Positions 17,749 through 28,289 are shown, counted from the first letter of the stretch. The stretch is DNA of 64,000 bases from Alphaproteobacteria bacterium (GCA_016869975.1 VGCZ01000013.1:1-64000), one strand, 5' to 3'. Notes: generated by a model from the letters alone, not told the origin. Numbers and translations are program-made.

Positions 17749-17808
17749 GGCGGATGGGGGATGTCGAAGACGCACGCAGGAGTCCGTCTTCGACATCCCC
17801 TATCCGCC
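17749..17808. repeat. long intergenic inverted repeat upstream of the DAHP synthase gene
   Basis: A 24-base arm (17749-17772) pairs with 17785-17808 with a single G-T wobble around a 12-base loop. Flanking sequence holds further short GC palindromes (17722-17738 and 17823-17842). There is no T-run. It looks like a dispersed palindromic element, related in style to those at 20604, 22390 and 62130, but could also act as a leader hairpin for the downstream gene. Confidence 0.7.
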
Positions 17809-17933
17809 GCGCTACGCGCGCCACGTTCCCCGTCCGGGGGAAGGTAAAAGCGGGCCCCCAACGCTGGCGGCGTCTGTGGAAAAATCGTAGAACCTTGCGC
17901 CCGCCGAACCCCGGCGGGGCGATGGAGGATGTC

Positions 17934-19376
17934 ATGAACGCGATCCAGGCTGCGGCGCAGCGCAAACCGACCGACCTCAGGGCGGCGGGCGCGGCGGCGT
18001 TTCCCTGGTCCCCCGAATCGTGGCGTTCGTTTCCCGCCCAGCAGATGCCGACCTACGACGACAAGGCGACGCTCGAAGGCGCCGAGGCGCGGCTGCGCCG
18101 CTACCCGCCGCTGGTCTTCGCCGGCGAGGCGCGCAAGCTGACCGCGGCGCTGGCCGATGTCGCGGCCGGCAAGGCCTTCCTGCTGCAAGGTGGCGATTGC
18201 GCCGAGAGCTTCCAGGATTTCACCGCCAACACCATCCGCGACATGTTTCGCGTGCTGCTACAGATGGCGGTCGTGCTGACCTACGGCGCCGGCGTGCCCG
18301 TGGTGAAGGTCGGCCGCATGGCCGGCCAGTTCGCCAAGCCGCGCTCCTCGGACATCGAAGAGATCGACGGTGTGAAGCTGCCGAGCTATCGCGGCGACAA
18401 CGTCAACGGCTTCGAGTTCACGCCGGGCGCGCGCAAGCCCGATCCCGAGCGTATGGTGCAGGCCTATAACCAGTCGGCCGCGACCCTCAACCTGCTGCGC
18501 GCCTTCGCCCAGGGCGGTTACGCCGACCTGCACGAGGTCCATCGCTGGAATCTCGACTTCGTGTCCAATTCGCCGGCCTCGGCGCAATACGAGGATCTCG
18601 CCAAGCGTCTCGACGAGACATTGACCTTCATGGCCGCTTGCGGACTCACCTCGGCGACCACGCCGCAGATCGCCGAGACCGACTTCTTCACCAGCCACGA
18701 AGCGCTGCTGCTGCAGTACGAGCAGGCGCTGACCCGCGTCGATTCGACCTCGGGCGACTGGTACGACTGCTCGGCCCACATGCTGTGGATCGGCGATCGC
18801 ACGCGCCAGCCCGACGGCGCGCATGTCGAGTTCCTGCGCGGCGTGAAGAATCCGCTGGGCTTCAAGGCCGGTCCGACGACCAAGCCCGACGACTTCCTGC
18901 GCCTGTTGGACTCGCTGAACCCGCGCAACACCGCCGGCCGCATCACCGTCATCGCCCGCATGGGCGCCGGCAAGGTGGGCGACCATCTCCCGGCGCTGAT
19001 CCGCGCCGCCAAGCGCGAGGGCCGCACGGTCGTCTGGTCGTGCGATCCCATGCACGGCAACACGGTGAAGGCGGCCAACGGGCTCAAGACCCGGCACGTC
19101 AGCGCCGTGCTGCAGGAGGTGCGGGAGTTCTTCGCCATCCACCGCGCCGAGGGCACGCACCCCGGCGGCGTGCATTTCGAGATGACCGGCCAGGAAGTCA
19201 CGGAGTGCGTTGGTGGCGCCGTCGACATCACTGTCGAGGGCCTGACCGCGCGCTACGAGACGCAGTGCGATCCCAGGCTCAACGCCAGCCAGGCGCTCGA
19301 GCTCGCCTTCCTGCTCGCCGAGCAGCTCAAATCCGAGCGGCTGTCGCGCGAGCGGTCCGTCGTATCCGGCAAGTAG
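17934..19376 (+). CDS. 3-deoxy-7-phosphoheptulonate synthase, class II (DAHP synthase)
   Basis: 480 residues. The start ATG 17934 follows GGAGG by five bases; the ATG at 17922 is possible but overlaps that site. Class II hallmarks are clear: W-S-P-E-S-W-R near the start, [11 protein letters not shown] with the metal cysteine, [20 protein letters not shown] and [12 protein letters not shown]. It joins phosphoenolpyruvate and erythrose-4-phosphate in the first step of aromatic amino-acid synthesis. No other shikimate gene is nearby. Feedback control cannot be judged from sequence. Confidence 0.94.
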   Translation: MNAIQAAAQRKPTDLRAAGAAAFPWSPESWRSFPAQQMPTYDDKATLEGAEARLRRYPPLVFAGEARKLTAALADVAAGKAFLLQGGDCAESFQDFTANTIRDMFRVLLQMAVVLTYGAGVPVVKVGRMAGQFAKPRSSDIEEIDGVKLPSYRGDNVNGFEFTPGARKPDPERMVQAYNQSAATLNLLRAFAQGGYADLHEVHRWNLDFVSNSPASAQYEDLAKRLDETLTFMAACGLTSATTPQIAETDFFTSHEALLLQYEQALTRVDSTSGDWYDCSAHMLWIGDRTRQPDGAHVEFLRGVKNPLGFKAGPTTKPDDFLRLLDSLNPRNTAGRITVIARMGAGKVGDHLPALIRAAKREGRTVVWSCDPMHGNTVKAANGLKTRHVSAVLQEVREFFAIHRAEGTHPGGVHFEMTGQEVTECVGGAVDITVEGLTARYETQCDPRLNASQALELAFLLAEQLKSERLSRERSVVSGK

Positions 19377-19431
19377 AACGTTCGTCCGGTTCCGCCGTCG
19401 CAAGGTGGCGGAAGAGGCGAAGGGGGAAGCC

Positions 19432-20574
19432 ATGCATCCGGTCGACAGCGATATCACCCGGTTCACCGACCATTACTTCAACCGCACCAAGGCGGTGGTC
19501 GGCAAGTTCGGCGACAGCCGGGTGACCTACGCGATCTTCATGCGCCGCCCGGTGATCTGCGCGCCCAGGCTGGCGCTCGACTGGCTGCGCGAGCTGATGG
19601 CGACGCGCGGCACGCAGATCGAGATCGATCTGCGCTATCCCGAGGGCAAGTGGGTCGGCGCCGGCGAGCCGATGATGTACATCACCGGCTCTTTCTTCCA
19701 TCTCGTCGACCTCGAGACGATCTTCCTGCAGAAGCTCGGGCCCGCCTGCGTCGCCGCCTACAACGCCTACACCATGTGCGCGGAGATGCCGAAGACGGCC
19801 TTCCTCGCCATGGACGCGCGCCACTGCGCCGGCACCGAGATGGCCGAGATGATGGCCTACGCCGCCTCGGTCGGCTCCAAGCGTGCGCAGCGCAAGGACG
19901 GCGCCGTCGGCTTCATCGGCAACGCCACGCACGCCACGGCGCATTTCTTTGGCCGCGAGCAGGGTCTCGGCACCATGCCGCACGCCCTGATCGGCTACGC
20001 CGGCTCGACCCTGCGCGCGGCGCAGATGTTCGCCGAGACCTTCCCCGGTGAGCCGATGACCGTGCTGGTCGACTACTTCGCGCGCGAGGTCACTGACTCG
20101 CTGGCGGTGTGCCGCGGCTTCCCCGAGCTTGCCGCCGCCGGAAACCTGTCGTTGCGCCTCGATACGACGGGCGGGCGCTATGTCGAGGGCCTCGATCCGG
20201 CCCGCTCTTACGCCGTGATGGAGAAGCACGCCCGCGAGTCGACGCGCGGCTATCGCTCCGAGGAGGAGCTGCGCCACCTGATCGGCACCGGCGTGTCGGC
20301 GGCGGCGATCTTCCATCTGCGCGAGAATCTGGACGCCGCCGGCTTCCCCAAGGTGAAGATCGTGGCCTCCTCGGGCTTCGGCCCGGCCAAGTGCCGCGTC
20401 ATGGCCGAGGCCAAGGCGCCGATCGACGTCGTCGGCTCGGGCTCCTTCCTGCCCGCCAACTGGACCGAGACCTACGCCACCGCCGATATCGTCGAGTACG
20501 ACGGCACGCCGCGCGTGAAAGTCGGCCGCGAGTTCCTCCATCGCCGCCGCGGCGGCAATGGAGAGCCGAAGTAG
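19432..20574 (+). CDS. nicotinate phosphoribosyltransferase-like protein
   Basis: 380 residues from ATG 19432, preceded by AGGGGGAAG. The fold and motifs are those of the nicotinate/quinolinate phosphoribosyltransferase group: an N-terminal D-H-Y-F-N-R-T-K, the segment G-F-I-G-N-A-T-H-A-T in place of the usual G-T-S-N catalytic loop, a phosphate-binding region around I-V-A-S-S-G-F-G, and a closing V-G-S-G-S-F-L. The enzyme would salvage nicotinate to nicotinate mononucleotide. The next gene on the same strand is nadE, the last step of NAD synthesis, which supports a role in NAD supply. A conventional PncB has the histidine that is autophosphorylated; I could not assign it surely here. Confidence 0.82.
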   Translation: MHPVDSDITRFTDHYFNRTKAVVGKFGDSRVTYAIFMRRPVICAPRLALDWLRELMATRGTQIEIDLRYPEGKWVGAGEPMMYITGSFFHLVDLETIFLQKLGPACVAAYNAYTMCAEMPKTAFLAMDARHCAGTEMAEMMAYAASVGSKRAQRKDGAVGFIGNATHATAHFFGREQGLGTMPHALIGYAGSTLRAAQMFAETFPGEPMTVLVDYFAREVTDSLAVCRGFPELAAAGNLSLRLDTTGGRYVEGLDPARSYAVMEKHARESTRGYRSEEELRHLIGTGVSAAAIFHLRENLDAAGFPKVKIVASSGFGPAKCRVMAEAKAPIDVVGSGSFLPANWTETYATADIVEYDGTPRVKVGREFLHRRRGGNGEPK

Positions 20575-20603
20575 GCCAGATATGACGGACCGGGCCAACC
20601 TCT

Positions 20604-20628
20604 CTTCTCCCTGCGAAGGCGGGAGAAG
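20604..20628. repeat. short intergenic palindrome
   Basis: CTTCTCCC (20604-20611) is complementary to GGGAGAAG (20621-20628) around a nine-base loop, just after the phosphoribosyltransferase gene. No T-run follows. It resembles the GC palindromes at 17722 and 22390. Confidence 0.5.
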
Positions 20629-20723
20629 GAATGCCTTGGCGATCCATATGCGAGTGTGTCTGTTCGCGCGACCTCGCTGACAGGGCGATTCGGTCCGGCC
20701 GGATATTGATCTAGAGTATCGAC

Positions 20724-22382
20724 ATGACCGAACAGCTTTCCATCGCCATTGCCCAGCTCAACCCGATCGTCGGCGACGTCGCCGGCAATGTTGCCAAGGT
20801 GCGCGCCGCGCGCGCCGAGGCGGCGAAGCAGGGCGCCGACCTCGTGATCTTCGCCGAGCTGGTGCTGTCGGGGTATCCGCCCGAAGATCTCGTGCTCAAA
20901 CCGGCTTTCCAGCGCCGCCTGCACCAGGCCGTCGAGGAGCTGCGCGCCGACACCGCCGATGGTGGCCCGGCGCTGCTGGTGACCACGCCCTGGCGTGAAG
21001 GCGACAAGCTGTTCAACGCCATCATCGCGCTCGACCGTGGCGAGATCATCGGCAAGCGCTTCAAGGTCGACCTGCCGAATTACGGCGTGTTCGACGAGAA
21101 ACGTGTCTTCGCGCCCGGCCCGATGCCCGGGCCGATCGTCTTCCGGGGCGTGCGCATCGGCGTGCCGATCTGCGAGGACGTCTGGACGCCCGACGTCGTC
21201 GAATGCATCGCCGAGACCGGCGGCGAGATCATCCTCGTGCCCAACGGCTCGCCATTCGACGTCGACAAGCCAGAGACACGTCTGCAGCTGGGTGTGGCGC
21301 GCGCTGTCGAGAGCGGCCTGCCGTTCTGCTACGTCAACCAGGTCGGCGGCCAGGACGAGCTGATCTTCGATGGCGGCTCTTTCGTCATCGGCGCCGACCG
21401 CAAGATGCGGGTCACCTTGCCGAGCTTCCGCGAGGCCGTGGTCACCACGAAGTGGACACGCGGCGCCGATGGCGGCTGGGATTGCGCCCCCGGCCCCATC
21501 GCGCCGACTCAGACTCGCCTGGAGTCGATCTACGACGCCATGTTGCTGGGCCTGCGCGACTACGTGAACAAGAACAAGTTCCCGGGCGTGGTGATCGGCC
21601 TGTCGGGCGGCATCGACTCGGCGATCACTGCCGCCGTCGCCACCGACGCGCTGGGCGCTGATCGCGTGCGCACGGTGATGATGCCGTCGCCCTATACCAG
21701 CAGAGACAGCCTGGAGGACGCCCAGCAGTGCGCCACCATGCTGGGCATCCGCTACGACATCGTCTCGATCGAGCCGGCGATGAAGGCCTTCGGCGAGATG
21801 CTGGCGCCGATCTTCGCCGGCCGAAACGCCGATGTCGCCGAGGAGAACATCCAGGCACGCGCGCGTGGGCTCACCTTGATGGCGATCTCCAACAAGTTCG
21901 GCGGCATGGTGGTGACCACCGGCAACAAGTCGGAGATGGCGGTCGGCTATTCGACGCTCTACGGCGACATGTGCGGCGGCTACAACGCGCTCAAGGACGT
22001 CTACAAGACGACCGTCTTCCAGCTCTGCCACTGGCGCAACCAGCACCGCCCGCAGGGCGCGCTGGGGCCCGAGGGGCGCGTGATCCCCGAGCGCATCATC
22101 ACCAAGCCGCCCTCGGCCGAGCTCAAGCCCGACCAGAAGGATCAGGACACGCTGCCGCCCTACGATCAGCTCGACCGCATCCTCGAGGGCCTGATCGAGC
22201 GCGACCTCGCCACCGAGGATCTGGTCGCCGAGGGCCACGACGCGGTCACCGTCACCCGCGTCTGGCGCATGTTGGAGAACGCCGAATACAAGCGCCGCCA
22301 GGCGCCGCCCGGCGTGAAGATCACCAGCCGCTCGATCTCGAAGGACCGCCGCTATCCGATCACCAACGCGTTTCGCGGTTAG
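20724..22382 (+). CDS. nadE: glutamine-dependent NAD+ synthase
   Basis: 552 residues. The N-terminal nitrilase-type glutaminase (about 1-260) shows its triad in F-A-E-L-V-L-S-G-Y, G-K-R-F-K-V-D-L-P-N-Y-G-V-F-D-E and I-C-E-D-V-W; the C-terminal synthetase has the PPi loop G-L-S-G-G-I-D-S and a later G-N-K-S-E-M-A-V-G-Y. Glutamine ammonia is passed to the second domain, where deamido-NAD is adenylated and amidated. It stands 149 bases after the phosphoribosyltransferase-like gene, forming a small NAD cluster. Confidence 0.95.
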   Translation: MTEQLSIAIAQLNPIVGDVAGNVAKVRAARAEAAKQGADLVIFAELVLSGYPPEDLVLKPAFQRRLHQAVEELRADTADGGPALLVTTPWREGDKLFNAIIALDRGEIIGKRFKVDLPNYGVFDEKRVFAPGPMPGPIVFRGVRIGVPICEDVWTPDVVECIAETGGEIILVPNGSPFDVDKPETRLQLGVARAVESGLPFCYVNQVGGQDELIFDGGSFVIGADRKMRVTLPSFREAVVTTKWTRGADGGWDCAPGPIAPTQTRLESIYDAMLLGLRDYVNKNKFPGVVIGLSGGIDSAITAAVATDALGADRVRTVMMPSPYTSRDSLEDAQQCATMLGIRYDIVSIEPAMKAFGEMLAPIFAGRNADVAEENIQARARGLTLMAISNKFGGMVVTTGNKSEMAVGYSTLYGDMCGGYNALKDVYKTTVFQLCHWRNQHRPQGALGPEGRVIPERIITKPPSAELKPDQKDQDTLPPYDQLDRILEGLIERDLATEDLVAEGHDAVTVTRVWRMLENAEYKRRQAPPGVKITSRSISKDRRYPITNAFRG

Positions 22383-22389
22383 GTTTGGT

Positions 22390-22414
22390 TACCTTCCCCC
22401 GAAGGGGGAAGGTA
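22390..22414. repeat. 11-bp perfect inverted repeat after nadE
   Basis: TACCTTCCCCC (22390-22400), loop GAA, then GGGGGAAGGTA (22404-22414). The hairpin begins eight bases after the nadE stop. It lacks a T-run, so it is either a factor-independent-terminator variant or a copy of a dispersed palindromic element. Confidence 0.7.
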
Positions 22415-22523
22415 AGACCAAGTCAGACAATCCACATGCGATAGCCCTGCCCTTCGGGGAAGCGAATGGCGGCCGACAACATCGTGAAGGGCGGTGAACC
22501 GCCGCTTTCGCTATGCTGCGCGC

Positions 22524-23021
22524 ATGACTGGAACAAGCAGACGACACTGGGTCCTGGGCGCCGGCGCGCTCGCCATCGCCGGTCTGGCGGCGACGCGCAC
22601 GGCATCGGCGAAGGCGCCGGGTCCCTTCGAGGTGACGCGCTCCGACGAGGAGTGGCGCCAGCGCTTGACGCCGGAGCAGTACCGCGTGCTGCGCAAGGGC
22701 GGCACGGAGCGCGCCTACACCTCGCCGCTGGACCGTGAGAACCGTGCCGGCGTCCTCCATTGCGCGGGCTGCGAGAAGCCGCTGTTCTCCTCGGCGCACA
22801 AATATGACAGCCGCACCGGCTGGCCGAGCTTCTGGCAGCCGATCGACGGCGCCGCGATCGGCACCAGCCCCGAATGGACCATATTCGGACGCCAGACCGA
22901 GGTGCATTGCGCGCGCTGCGGCGGCCACCAGGGCCATGTCTTCGAGGATGGCCCGAAGCCGACCGGTCTGCGCTATTGTATCAACGGGGTGGCGCTGCTG
23001 TTCCGCCCGTCCGCCGCCTGA
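22524..23021 (+). CDS. msrB: peptide-methionine (R)-S-oxide reductase, exported
   Basis: 165 residues from ATG 22524. The N-terminus T-S-R-R-H-W-V-L-G with a following hydrophobic stretch and A-S-A is a good twin-arginine signal. The MsrB domain has both zinc pairs (C-A-G-C and C-A-R-C) and the catalytic Cys in R-Y-C-I-N. It reduces methionine-R-sulfoxide in proteins, here in the periplasm. The gene for the S-specific enzyme, also exported, follows after 11 bases, so the two form an envelope repair operon. Confidence 0.93.
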   Translation: MTGTSRRHWVLGAGALAIAGLAATRTASAKAPGPFEVTRSDEEWRQRLTPEQYRVLRKGGTERAYTSPLDRENRAGVLHCAGCEKPLFSSAHKYDSRTGWPSFWQPIDGAAIGTSPEWTIFGRQTEVHCARCGGHQGHVFEDGPKPTGLRYCINGVALLFRPSAA

Positions 23022-23032
23022 GGATCGCGCCG

Positions 23033-23650
23033 ATGCGTCGTTGGTTGCTCGCCCTTGCCGTGGCTCTATGGAGCCTGCCCGCGCTGGCACAGGGGCCGAC
23101 GCCCGCGCCCAAGCCCGGCCTCGCCGTGGCGGTCTTCGCCGGCGGCTGCTTCTGGTGCATGGAGCCGCCCTTCGACAAGCTCGACGGCGTGGTGGCGACC
23201 ATCTCGGGCTACACCGGTGGCACCAAGGCCAACCCGCGCTACGAGGAGGTGACCTCGGGCCGCACCGGCCACTACGAGGCGGTGCGTATCGACTACGATC
23301 CGGCGAAGGTGAGCTACGAGACGCTGTTGCAGGTGTTCTGGCGCAATATCGATCCGCTCGATGCGAAAGGCCAGTTCTGCGACAAGGGGCCGATGTACCG
23401 CTCGGCGATCTTCCCGGTCGATGACGCCCAACGCGCCGCGGCCGAGGCGTCGAAGGCGGCGCTGGAGGCGTCCGGCAAGCTGCCCGGTCGTATCGTCACC
23501 GAGATCCTGCCGACGGCGCCGTTCTACGACGCCGAGGACTACCACCAGGATTACTACAAGAAGAACAGCGGCAAGTACGCTTACTACCGCTGGAGCTGCG
23601 GCCGCGACCGCCGCCTCGAGCAGATCTGGGGACCGCAGCCGAAGAGCTGA
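23033..23650 (+). CDS. msrA: peptide-methionine (S)-S-oxide reductase, exported
   Basis: 205 residues from ATG 23033 with a Sec signal (R-R-W-L-L-A-L-A-V-A-L-W-S-L-P-A-L-A-Q). The active-site motif G-G-C-F-W-C-M-E appears near residue 38 of the precursor, and G-T-K-A-N-P-R-Y-E-E-V with G-H-Y-E-A-V completes the family pattern. It acts on methionine-S-sulfoxide and pairs with the msrB just upstream. The resolving cysteine is probably the one in R-W-S-C-G-R near the end. Confidence 0.94.
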   Translation: MRRWLLALAVALWSLPALAQGPTPAPKPGLAVAVFAGGCFWCMEPPFDKLDGVVATISGYTGGTKANPRYEEVTSGRTGHYEAVRIDYDPAKVSYETLLQVFWRNIDPLDAKGQFCDKGPMYRSAIFPVDDAQRAAAEASKAALEASGKLPGRIVTEILPTAPFYDAEDYHQDYYKKNSGKYAYYRWSCGRDRRLEQIWGPQPKS

Positions 23651-23667
23651 CGGCCCCCGCCGCGGAC

Positions 23668-24645
23668 CTACTCGATCTTGATGCCGCCGGCCTTCACGAC
23701 GGGCGCCCACTTGGCGATCTCGTCGGTGATGAACTTCGCCGTGCGTTCCGGCGTTGTCTCCGGCGTCGGCACCGCGGCGATGTCCTCGAGGAACTTGATC
23801 ATCTCCTTGTCCTGCATGAGCTTGCGCGACGCCTGGTCGATCGTCTCGACGACGTCCTTGGGCACGCCCGCCGGCGCCAGGATCAGGTTGAACGTATAGG
23901 CCTCGAAGCCCGGCAAGCCGGCCTCGATCACGGTCGGAATCTCAGGCGCGATCGCCGCGCGCTTGGCGTGGGCGAAGGCGAGGATGCGCACCTTGCCGGC
24001 CTTGTGATGCTGCAACATCGTGCTGAAGGTCTCGAACATCCAGTGCACCGTGCCGGGCAGCAGGTCCTGGATCGCCGGCCCGGAGCCGCGATAGGGCACA
24101 TGTACCACCTCGAGGTTGCCGGCCTCGCGCTTGAAGTACTCGGTGGCGATATGAAGGATGCTGGCGGGGCCCGACGAGGCGTAGGAGTACTTGCCGGGAT
24201 TCTTCTTCATCAGATCGATCAGGCCCTTCACCGAGTCCGGCATCGAGGGATGCGTCACCAGGATCAGCGGGTTGACGCAGATCGAGGAGATCGGCGTGAA
24301 GTCCTTGAGCGGATCGTATTGCGGCTTGACCACGGCCGTCGGCAGGATCGCGTGCGTCGAGGATGTCGCAAAAAGCAGGGTATGGCCGTCCGGCTTGGCG
24401 CTCTTGACATCGATCGAGCCGATCGCGCCGGCGGCGCCGGCCTTGTTCTCGACGACCATGGTCTGGCCGAGAATCTCGGTCATCTTCTGCGCTACCTTGC
24501 GCCCGATGATGTCGGTCGGGCCGCCGGCGGCGAAGGGGATGACCAGCTTGATCGGCGCAGACGATGGATACTTGGCCTGGGCGCGCGCGATGGCGGGCGC
24601 GGCGACGGCGCCGAGGCTTGCGGCGATCAGTGTGCGACGCTTCAT
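23668..24645 (-). CDS. Bug/TctC family periplasmic binding protein
   Basis: 325 residues from ATG 24645, preceded on that strand by GGGAGAA. Signal K-R-R-T-L-I-A-A-S-L-G-A with cleavage near A-R-A-Q, then the family opening K-L-V-I-P-F-A-A-G-G-P-T-D and, further on, the pattern H-V-P-Y-R-G-S-G-P-A. Such proteins bind carboxylates for TctAB-type transporters or act as sensors. No tctA or tctB is nearby. It is one of three lone copies in the window (others at 43301 and 48652). Confidence 0.92.
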   Translation of the reverse strand: MKRRTLIAASLGAVAAPAIARAQAKYPSSAPIKLVIPFAAGGPTDIIGRKVAQKMTEILGQTMVVENKAGAAGAIGSIDVKSAKPDGHTLLFATSSTHAILPTAVVKPQYDPLKDFTPISSICVNPLILVTHPSMPDSVKGLIDLMKKNPGKYSYASSGPASILHIATEYFKREAGNLEVVHVPYRGSGPAIQDLLPGTVHWMFETFSTMLQHHKAGKVRILAFAHAKRAAIAPEIPTVIEAGLPGFEAYTFNLILAPAGVPKDVVETIDQASRKLMQDKEMIKFLEDIAAVPTPETTPERTAKFITDEIAKWAPVVKAGGIKIE

Positions 24646-24680
24646 GACGGTGATTCTCCCAACCGAATTCCTGGCGTTCT

Positions 24681-25403
24681 CTACACGGGTCCCAGCGTTT
24701 CGTCGAACAGATCGAGCATGGCCCGCCACGAGCGGCGATCCGTCGGCTCGTGATAGGCGAACCCAGGCATGTTCAGCCCGTCGGCGGCGGGATTGGTGAA
24801 GCTGTGGCCGGCGCCTGAATACAGGATCAGACGCCAGTCGACCTTGGCGGCCGCCATCTCCGTCTCGAAATCGGCGCGCTGCTGCGGTGGAATGATCGGA
24901 TCCTCGGCGCCGATATTGACCAGGATCTTGCAGCGGATATTGGCCGCGTCCTGCGGCCGCGCGGTGGCGAGGCCGGAGTGGAAGCCCACGGCACATCTAA
25001 GGTCTTCGCCGGCGCGCGCCAGCTCCAGCGCCGTGGTGCCGCCAAAGCAGTAGCCGATCGCCGCCAGCCGGGCGACATCGACCTCGCGCCGCGCCGCCAG
25101 GAGCCTGAGCGCGATGCCGGCGCGCACGCGGATGCCGGTCGGGTCGGCGCGCCAGGGCGCCAGGCGGGGCATGATGTCGGCGCGGTTGGCCAGCGGTTTG
25201 CCGTCGCCGTGGTAATCCATGGCGAAGGCGACGTAGCCCAGCCGCGCCAGGCGCCGGGCGATGATCTTGGTGTGGTCGCTGAGCCCCGGCCCCTCGTGGC
25301 AGACCAGCACGCCGGGCCGCCGACCCGGCCTTGTCTCGTCGACGGCGAGCTGGCCGACCAGGCGCGTGGGGCCGTCGAAATACTCGATGTCTTCGATGTG
25401 CAT
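24681..25403 (-). CDS. dienelactone hydrolase family protein
   Basis: 240 residues from ATG 25403. The alpha/beta hydrolase triad is visible: nucleophile Cys in G-Y-C-F-G-G, Asp in G-A-E-D-P-I-I-P-P and His in G-A-G-H-S-F-T-N-P. The Cys nucleophile is the mark of dienelactone hydrolases, which open the lactone ring in chlorocatechol breakdown; many members act on other esters. It ends 35 bases upstream of the TctC gene start on the same strand, so the two may be co-transcribed (the binding protein's solute could feed it, an inference). Confidence 0.87.
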   Translation of the reverse strand: MHIEDIEYFDGPTRLVGQLAVDETRPGRRPGVLVCHEGPGLSDHTKIIARRLARLGYVAFAMDYHGDGKPLANRADIMPRLAPWRADPTGIRVRAGIALRLLAARREVDVARLAAIGYCFGGTTALELARAGEDLRCAVGFHSGLATARPQDAANIRCKILVNIGAEDPIIPPQQRADFETEMAAAKVDWRLILYSGAGHSFTNPAADGLNMPGFAYHEPTDRRSWRAMLDLFDETLGPV

Positions 25404-25504
25404 GTTGTCATCCCCGCTTGGCGGTCCGGAGCTTAGACGGTGGCGTCGCGCCGCTCCAGCGGACCTTGACCGACCGCCAGCAAGCCCCCACAACCACGCC
25501 CGCC

Positions 25505-26848
25505 ATGGCCAGCGCCCCCGTCGTCCGCTTCGCACCCAGCCCCACGGGCCGACTGCATGTCGGTAACGTGCGCGCTGCGCTGCTGAACTGGCTGTTCGCG
25601 CGTCGGCATGGCGGCGCCTTCGTGCTACGGCTCGACGACACCGATCGCGAGCGCTCGACCGAAGCCTTCGCCCAGGGCATCCAGGACGACCTGCGCTGGC
25701 TGGGTCTCGAATGGGATCGGCTGGAACGCCAGTCGGCGCGCTTCGCCCGCTACGACCGTGCCCGCGATTCGCTGATCGCCGCCGGCCGGCTCTATGCCTG
25801 CTACGAGACCCCGCAGGAGCTGGAGTTCAAGCGCAAGCGGCAGATGGCCCAGGGCAGGCCACCGGTCTACGACCGCGCGGCGCTGAAGCTGAGCGAGGCC
25901 GATCGCGCACGGCTACAGGCCGAGGGCCGCACGCCACACTGGCGCTTCAAGCTCGAGCCGGGTGACGTGCGCTGGGCCGATCTGGTGCGCGGCGCGCAGC
26001 ACATCGACGAGTCGAGCCAGAGCGATCCGGTGCTGATCCGCGCCGACGGCACCTATCTCTACACGCTGCCTTCGGTGGTCGACGACATCGACTTCGCCAT
26101 CACCCATGTGATCCGCGGCGAGGATCACGTCACCAACACCGGCACGCAGATCCAGCTCTTCACCGCGCTGGGCGCCACACCGCCGGGCTTCGGCCACTTC
26201 CCGCTGCTGACCGACGCGCAGGGCGCCGGCCTGTCGAAGCGCGCCGGCTCGCTGTCGCTCCTGGAGCTGCGCGAGCAAGGCATCGAGCCGCTGGCGATCG
26301 CCGGGCTGCTGGCGCGGCTGGGCACCAGCGACGCCATCGAGCCGGTGGGTGCGCTGGCACCGCTGATCGAGAGCATCGATTTCGGCCATGTCGGCCGCGC
26401 CGCCGCACGCTTCTCGCTCGACGAGCTGCGCGCGCTTTCGGCGCGCACCGTGCACGCTCTATCCTATGCGGCGGCGCACGAGCGGCTCGCGGCGCTGGGC
26501 GCCGATCTCGGCGAGGCGTTCTGGATGACCGTGCGCGGCAACCTTGCGACGGTCGCCGACGCCGCGACCTGGGCGGCCATCGTGCGCGGCCCCATCGCGC
26601 CCACAGTCGAGGACGTGTCCCTGCTACGCGCCGCCACTGATGCGCTGCCAACCGAGCCGTGGGACAGCGGGACCTGGAAGGCCTGGACCACGGCCATCGG
26701 CGTGGCCACCGGCAAGAAGGGTCGCGCTCTGTTCCATCCGCTGCGTCTGGCGCTGACGGGACGCGAGCAGGGGCCGGAAATGGCAGGGATGATTCCCTTG
26801 ATCGGCCGTGCTAAGGTGCTCGCCAGGCTTCGAGGAGACGTCGCGTGA
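25505..26848 (+). CDS. gltX: glutamate--tRNA ligase
   Basis: 447 residues from ATG 25505. The class I HIGH box appears as [11 protein letters not shown] and the KMSKS box as [18 protein letters not shown] is the glutamate-tRNA ligase pattern. The length is that of the full enzyme, longer than the truncated GluQ type, because the anticodon-binding region (about 330-447) is present. No zinc cysteines are visible. cysS follows 109 bases later on the same strand. Confidence 0.9.
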   Translation: MASAPVVRFAPSPTGRLHVGNVRAALLNWLFARRHGGAFVLRLDDTDRERSTEAFAQGIQDDLRWLGLEWDRLERQSARFARYDRARDSLIAAGRLYACYETPQELEFKRKRQMAQGRPPVYDRAALKLSEADRARLQAEGRTPHWRFKLEPGDVRWADLVRGAQHIDESSQSDPVLIRADGTYLYTLPSVVDDIDFAITHVIRGEDHVTNTGTQIQLFTALGATPPGFGHFPLLTDAQGAGLSKRAGSLSLLELREQGIEPLAIAGLLARLGTSDAIEPVGALAPLIESIDFGHVGRAAARFSLDELRALSARTVHALSYAAAHERLAALGADLGEAFWMTVRGNLATVADAATWAAIVRGPIAPTVEDVSLLRAATDALPTEPWDSGTWKAWTTAIGVATGKKGRALFHPLRLALTGREQGPEMAGMIPLIGRAKVLARLRGDVA

Positions 26849-26957
26849 CTTTCTTCGGACGGCGATGTAGGGAGGGCGGCCCCGCCTGAGGGGTTCGACC
26901 AACGCGGGCGGCGACGCCGCCGCGCGTGGCCTGCCGTCTTCCATCCGGAGTTCTCCC

Positions 26958-28289
26958 GTGTCCTTGCAGATCCACAACACGCTCACGCGCGAGAAAGAAC
27001 AATTCGCGCCGCTCGATCCGTCGCATGTGCGCATGTATGTCTGCGGCCCGACCGTCTACGACTACGTGCATATCGGCAACGCGCGACCGGTCGTCGTCTT
27101 CGACGTGCTCTACCGCCTGCTGAAGCGGCGCTATCCGCGCGTCACCTACGTGCGCAACATCACCGACATCGACGACCGTATCATGGTGCGCGCCGCCGAC
27201 AATCGCGAGACTATCGAGGCGCTCACCACGCGCACCGCTGACGCCTATCGGAGCGACATGAAGCGGCTGGGCGCGCTGTCGCCCGACTTCGAGCCGCGCG
27301 CCACCGAGTTCGTGACGCAGATGGTCGGCATCATCGAGCGCCTGGTCGCCAAGGGTCACGCCTACGCCGCCGCCGACCACGTGCTGTTCAGCGTGCCCTC
27401 GATGGACGACTACGGCCGCCTGTCGCGACGCTCGCGCGACGAGCTAGTCGCCGGCGCGCGCGTCGAGGTCGCGCCCTACAAGAAGGATCCGGCCGACTTC
27501 GTGCTGTGGAAGCCGTCGTCGCCGGACCAGCCGGGCTGGTCGAGCCCCTGGGGTCGCGGCCGGCCGGGTTGGCACATCGAGTGCTCGGCGATGAGCGCGC
27601 AGCATCTTGGCGAGACCTTCGACATCCACGCCGGCGGCCTCGACCTGATCTTCCCGCATCACGAGAACGAGATCGCCCAGAGCCTCTGCGCCTTCGGTCA
27701 CGGCCTGATGGCGAAGTACTGGATGCACAACGGCTTCCTCAATATCTCGGGCGAGAAGATGAGCAAGTCGCTGGGCAATTTCTTCACCGTGCACGAGCTG
27801 CTCGAGCAGTATCCCGGCGAGGCGATCCGCCTGCTGCTGCTGTCGGCGCATTACCGCCAGCCGCTCGACTTCACGCATGAGGGCCTGGTGCAGGCCAAGG
27901 CGACGCTCGATCGCTGGTACGGCCAATTGCGCGGCAAGACATTGCCCGAGTTGAACGCGGTACCCGCGTCCGTCGAGGACGCGCTGTCGGACGACCTCAA
28001 CACGCCGCTGGCGATCAGCGCGATCCACCAGCTCGACGATCCCGCGCAGTTGCGCGCCGGCGCCTTGGCGCTGGGCCTGCTGCAACAGGATCCCGAGGCC
28101 TGGTTCCGCTGGACGCCTGAGGGCGCGAGCGGGCCGACCGAGGCCGAGATCGACGCCGCGATCGCCGCGCGACAGGCGGCGCGCAAGGCGAAGAACTTCG
28201 CCGAGGCCGACCGCATCCGCGACGATCTCGCGTCGAAGGGCGTCGTGCTCGAGGACGGCCCGAAAGGCACGGTCTGGAAGCGGGGCTGA
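26958..28289 (+). CDS. cysS: cysteine--tRNA ligase
   Basis: 443 residues. The zinc and HIGH region reads [15 protein letters not shown]; further zinc ligands are in H-I-E-C-S-A-M-S and H-H-E-N-E; the KMSKS loop is [10 protein letters not shown]. It is slightly short at the C-terminus. The stop overlaps the next start by one base (TGATG), so translation of the following gene is coupled. Confidence 0.95.
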   Translation: MSLQIHNTLTREKEQFAPLDPSHVRMYVCGPTVYDYVHIGNARPVVVFDVLYRLLKRRYPRVTYVRNITDIDDRIMVRAADNRETIEALTTRTADAYRSDMKRLGALSPDFEPRATEFVTQMVGIIERLVAKGHAYAAADHVLFSVPSMDDYGRLSRRSRDELVAGARVEVAPYKKDPADFVLWKPSSPDQPGWSSPWGRGRPGWHIECSAMSAQHLGETFDIHAGGLDLIFPHHENEIAQSLCAFGHGLMAKYWMHNGFLNISGEKMSKSLGNFFTVHELLEQYPGEAIRLLLLSAHYRQPLDFTHEGLVQAKATLDRWYGQLRGKTLPELNAVPASVEDALSDDLNTPLAISAIHQLDDPAQLRAGALALGLLQQDPEAWFRWTPEGASGPTEAEIDAAIAARQAARKAKNFAEADRIRDDLASKGVVLEDGPKGTVWKRG

